From NCBI GenBank assembly GCA_029260155.1, contig JAJDDU010000053.1:1-5442 (forward strand): a DNA stretch of 5,442 nucleotides, written 5' to 3'. The stretch is from Phycisphaerae bacterium (GTDB taxonomy: Bacteria; Planctomycetota; Phycisphaerae; UBA1845). The notes beneath the pieces were generated by a model. It made no database searches. It saw nothing but the letters and a program-made list of their open reading frames with translations, and was not told the origin of the DNA. Both the position numbers and the translations under genes were made by a program. Shown here piece after piece: positions 5,238 through 5,442 of the stretch; positions within the stretch are counted from its first letter, which is position 1, and every line of letters starts with the position of its first letter.

Positions 5238-5442
5238 ATGTTGAATCGAGTAAGGCGAAAACTGTCTCTTGGGTTCGTGGCGGCGTTTTGCGGCGTCACG
5301 TCTGGTCTTGGTGGAATATCGTCCGCATCCGCGGCAGACAGCTTGTCGTTCAGCTACGCGGACGTTCGCGTTGTGTTTGACGCGAATACGTCGACGATTT
5401 CGATTCTGGATATTCCGGCCACGTCTCTAAAGTCGTCGGTGC
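5238..5442 (+). CDS. second copy of the secreted cysteine-rich protein (5' part only)
   Basis: ATG at 5238 has the purine-rich ribosome site GAGAGGG (5224-5230) 7 nt upstream. The 68 visible codons encode a signal peptide (MLNRVRRKLSLGFVAAF..., likely cleaved after ASA) and the first residues of the same mature domain as the gene at 2535. The signal peptide differs from the first copy at eight residues: K3N, L4R, S6R, L17F, S18C, V19G, F22S and T29S. From residue 30 onward the two proteins, and the DNA from 5323, are identical. The Cys at residue 18 is not in a lipobox. The rest of the gene lies past the right edge, so whether it keeps the cysteine repeats and CTPGYWK modules is unknown. Confidence 0.85.
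   Translation, partial: MLNRVRRKLSLGFVAAFCGVTSGLGGISSASAADSLSFSYADVRVVFDANTSTISILDIPATSLKSSV
5323..5442 (+). repeat. 120-nt exact direct repeat, copy 2 (runs off the window)
   Basis: This segment is identical to 2620-2739 at an offset of 2703 nt. It begins just after the last signal-peptide difference (5322) and continues to the last base of the window, so its true right boundary is not visible. Confidence 0.95.

Noticed and set aside
5238..5442. Insertion sequence or transposon as the source of the duplicated segment
   Set aside because: No transposase, terminal inverted repeats or target-site duplication is visible around either copy, and the repeat starts within a gene in the same frame, which suits tandem paralogy.

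Overview
The window comes from a GC-rich bacterial chromosome. Every convincing gene is on the + strand. The far left carries the last 45 codons of a MurD-type peptidoglycan ligase. The middle holds a short lipoprotein / CNNM-type membrane transporter pair. The right half is taken up by a secreted cysteine-rich repeat protein and the beginning of a second, near-identical copy of it. Repeats of the CGDGxxxxGExCDDGN type (Myxococcus cysteine-rich repeat / DUF4215) and CTPGYWK modules suggest a Gram-negative environmental bacterium such as a myxobacterium-like or planctomycete-like lineage. That placement is inferred from family distribution, not proven by the sequence.

Layout. 2-139: end of murD. 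163-190: a good sigma70-like promoter. 254-943: a predicted lipoprotein of unknown function. 1013-2104: a CNNM (DUF21) plus CBS-pair membrane protein with a GTG start, probably co-transcribed with the lipoprotein (69-nt gap). 2105-2534: a 430-nt gap with no gene that ends in an imperfect hairpin and a strong Shine-Dalgarno. 2535-4685: a 716-residue exported protein made of a signal peptide, a cysteine-free N-terminal domain, seven tandem 31-residue repeats with four cysteines each, and two 108-residue CTPGYWK modules joined by a Gly-rich linker. 4699-4723: a 10-bp perfect hairpin just after the stop. 4686-5237: a 552-nt gap with no gene but a promoter candidate. 5238 to the end: the first 68 codons of a paralogue.

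The most interesting signal is the tandem paralogue pair. The two genes differ at 10 of the first 85 nucleotides, all in the signal peptide and mostly amino-acid changing. They are then identical for all remaining 120 nucleotides, silent sites included. The switch falls just before the predicted signal-peptidase site. This fits recent gene conversion or duplication of the mature region with separate leaders, but the window ends inside the identity, so an assembly effect must be excluded. Nothing here amounts to a proven new system. The best candidate for follow-up is the multi-copy secreted protein family.
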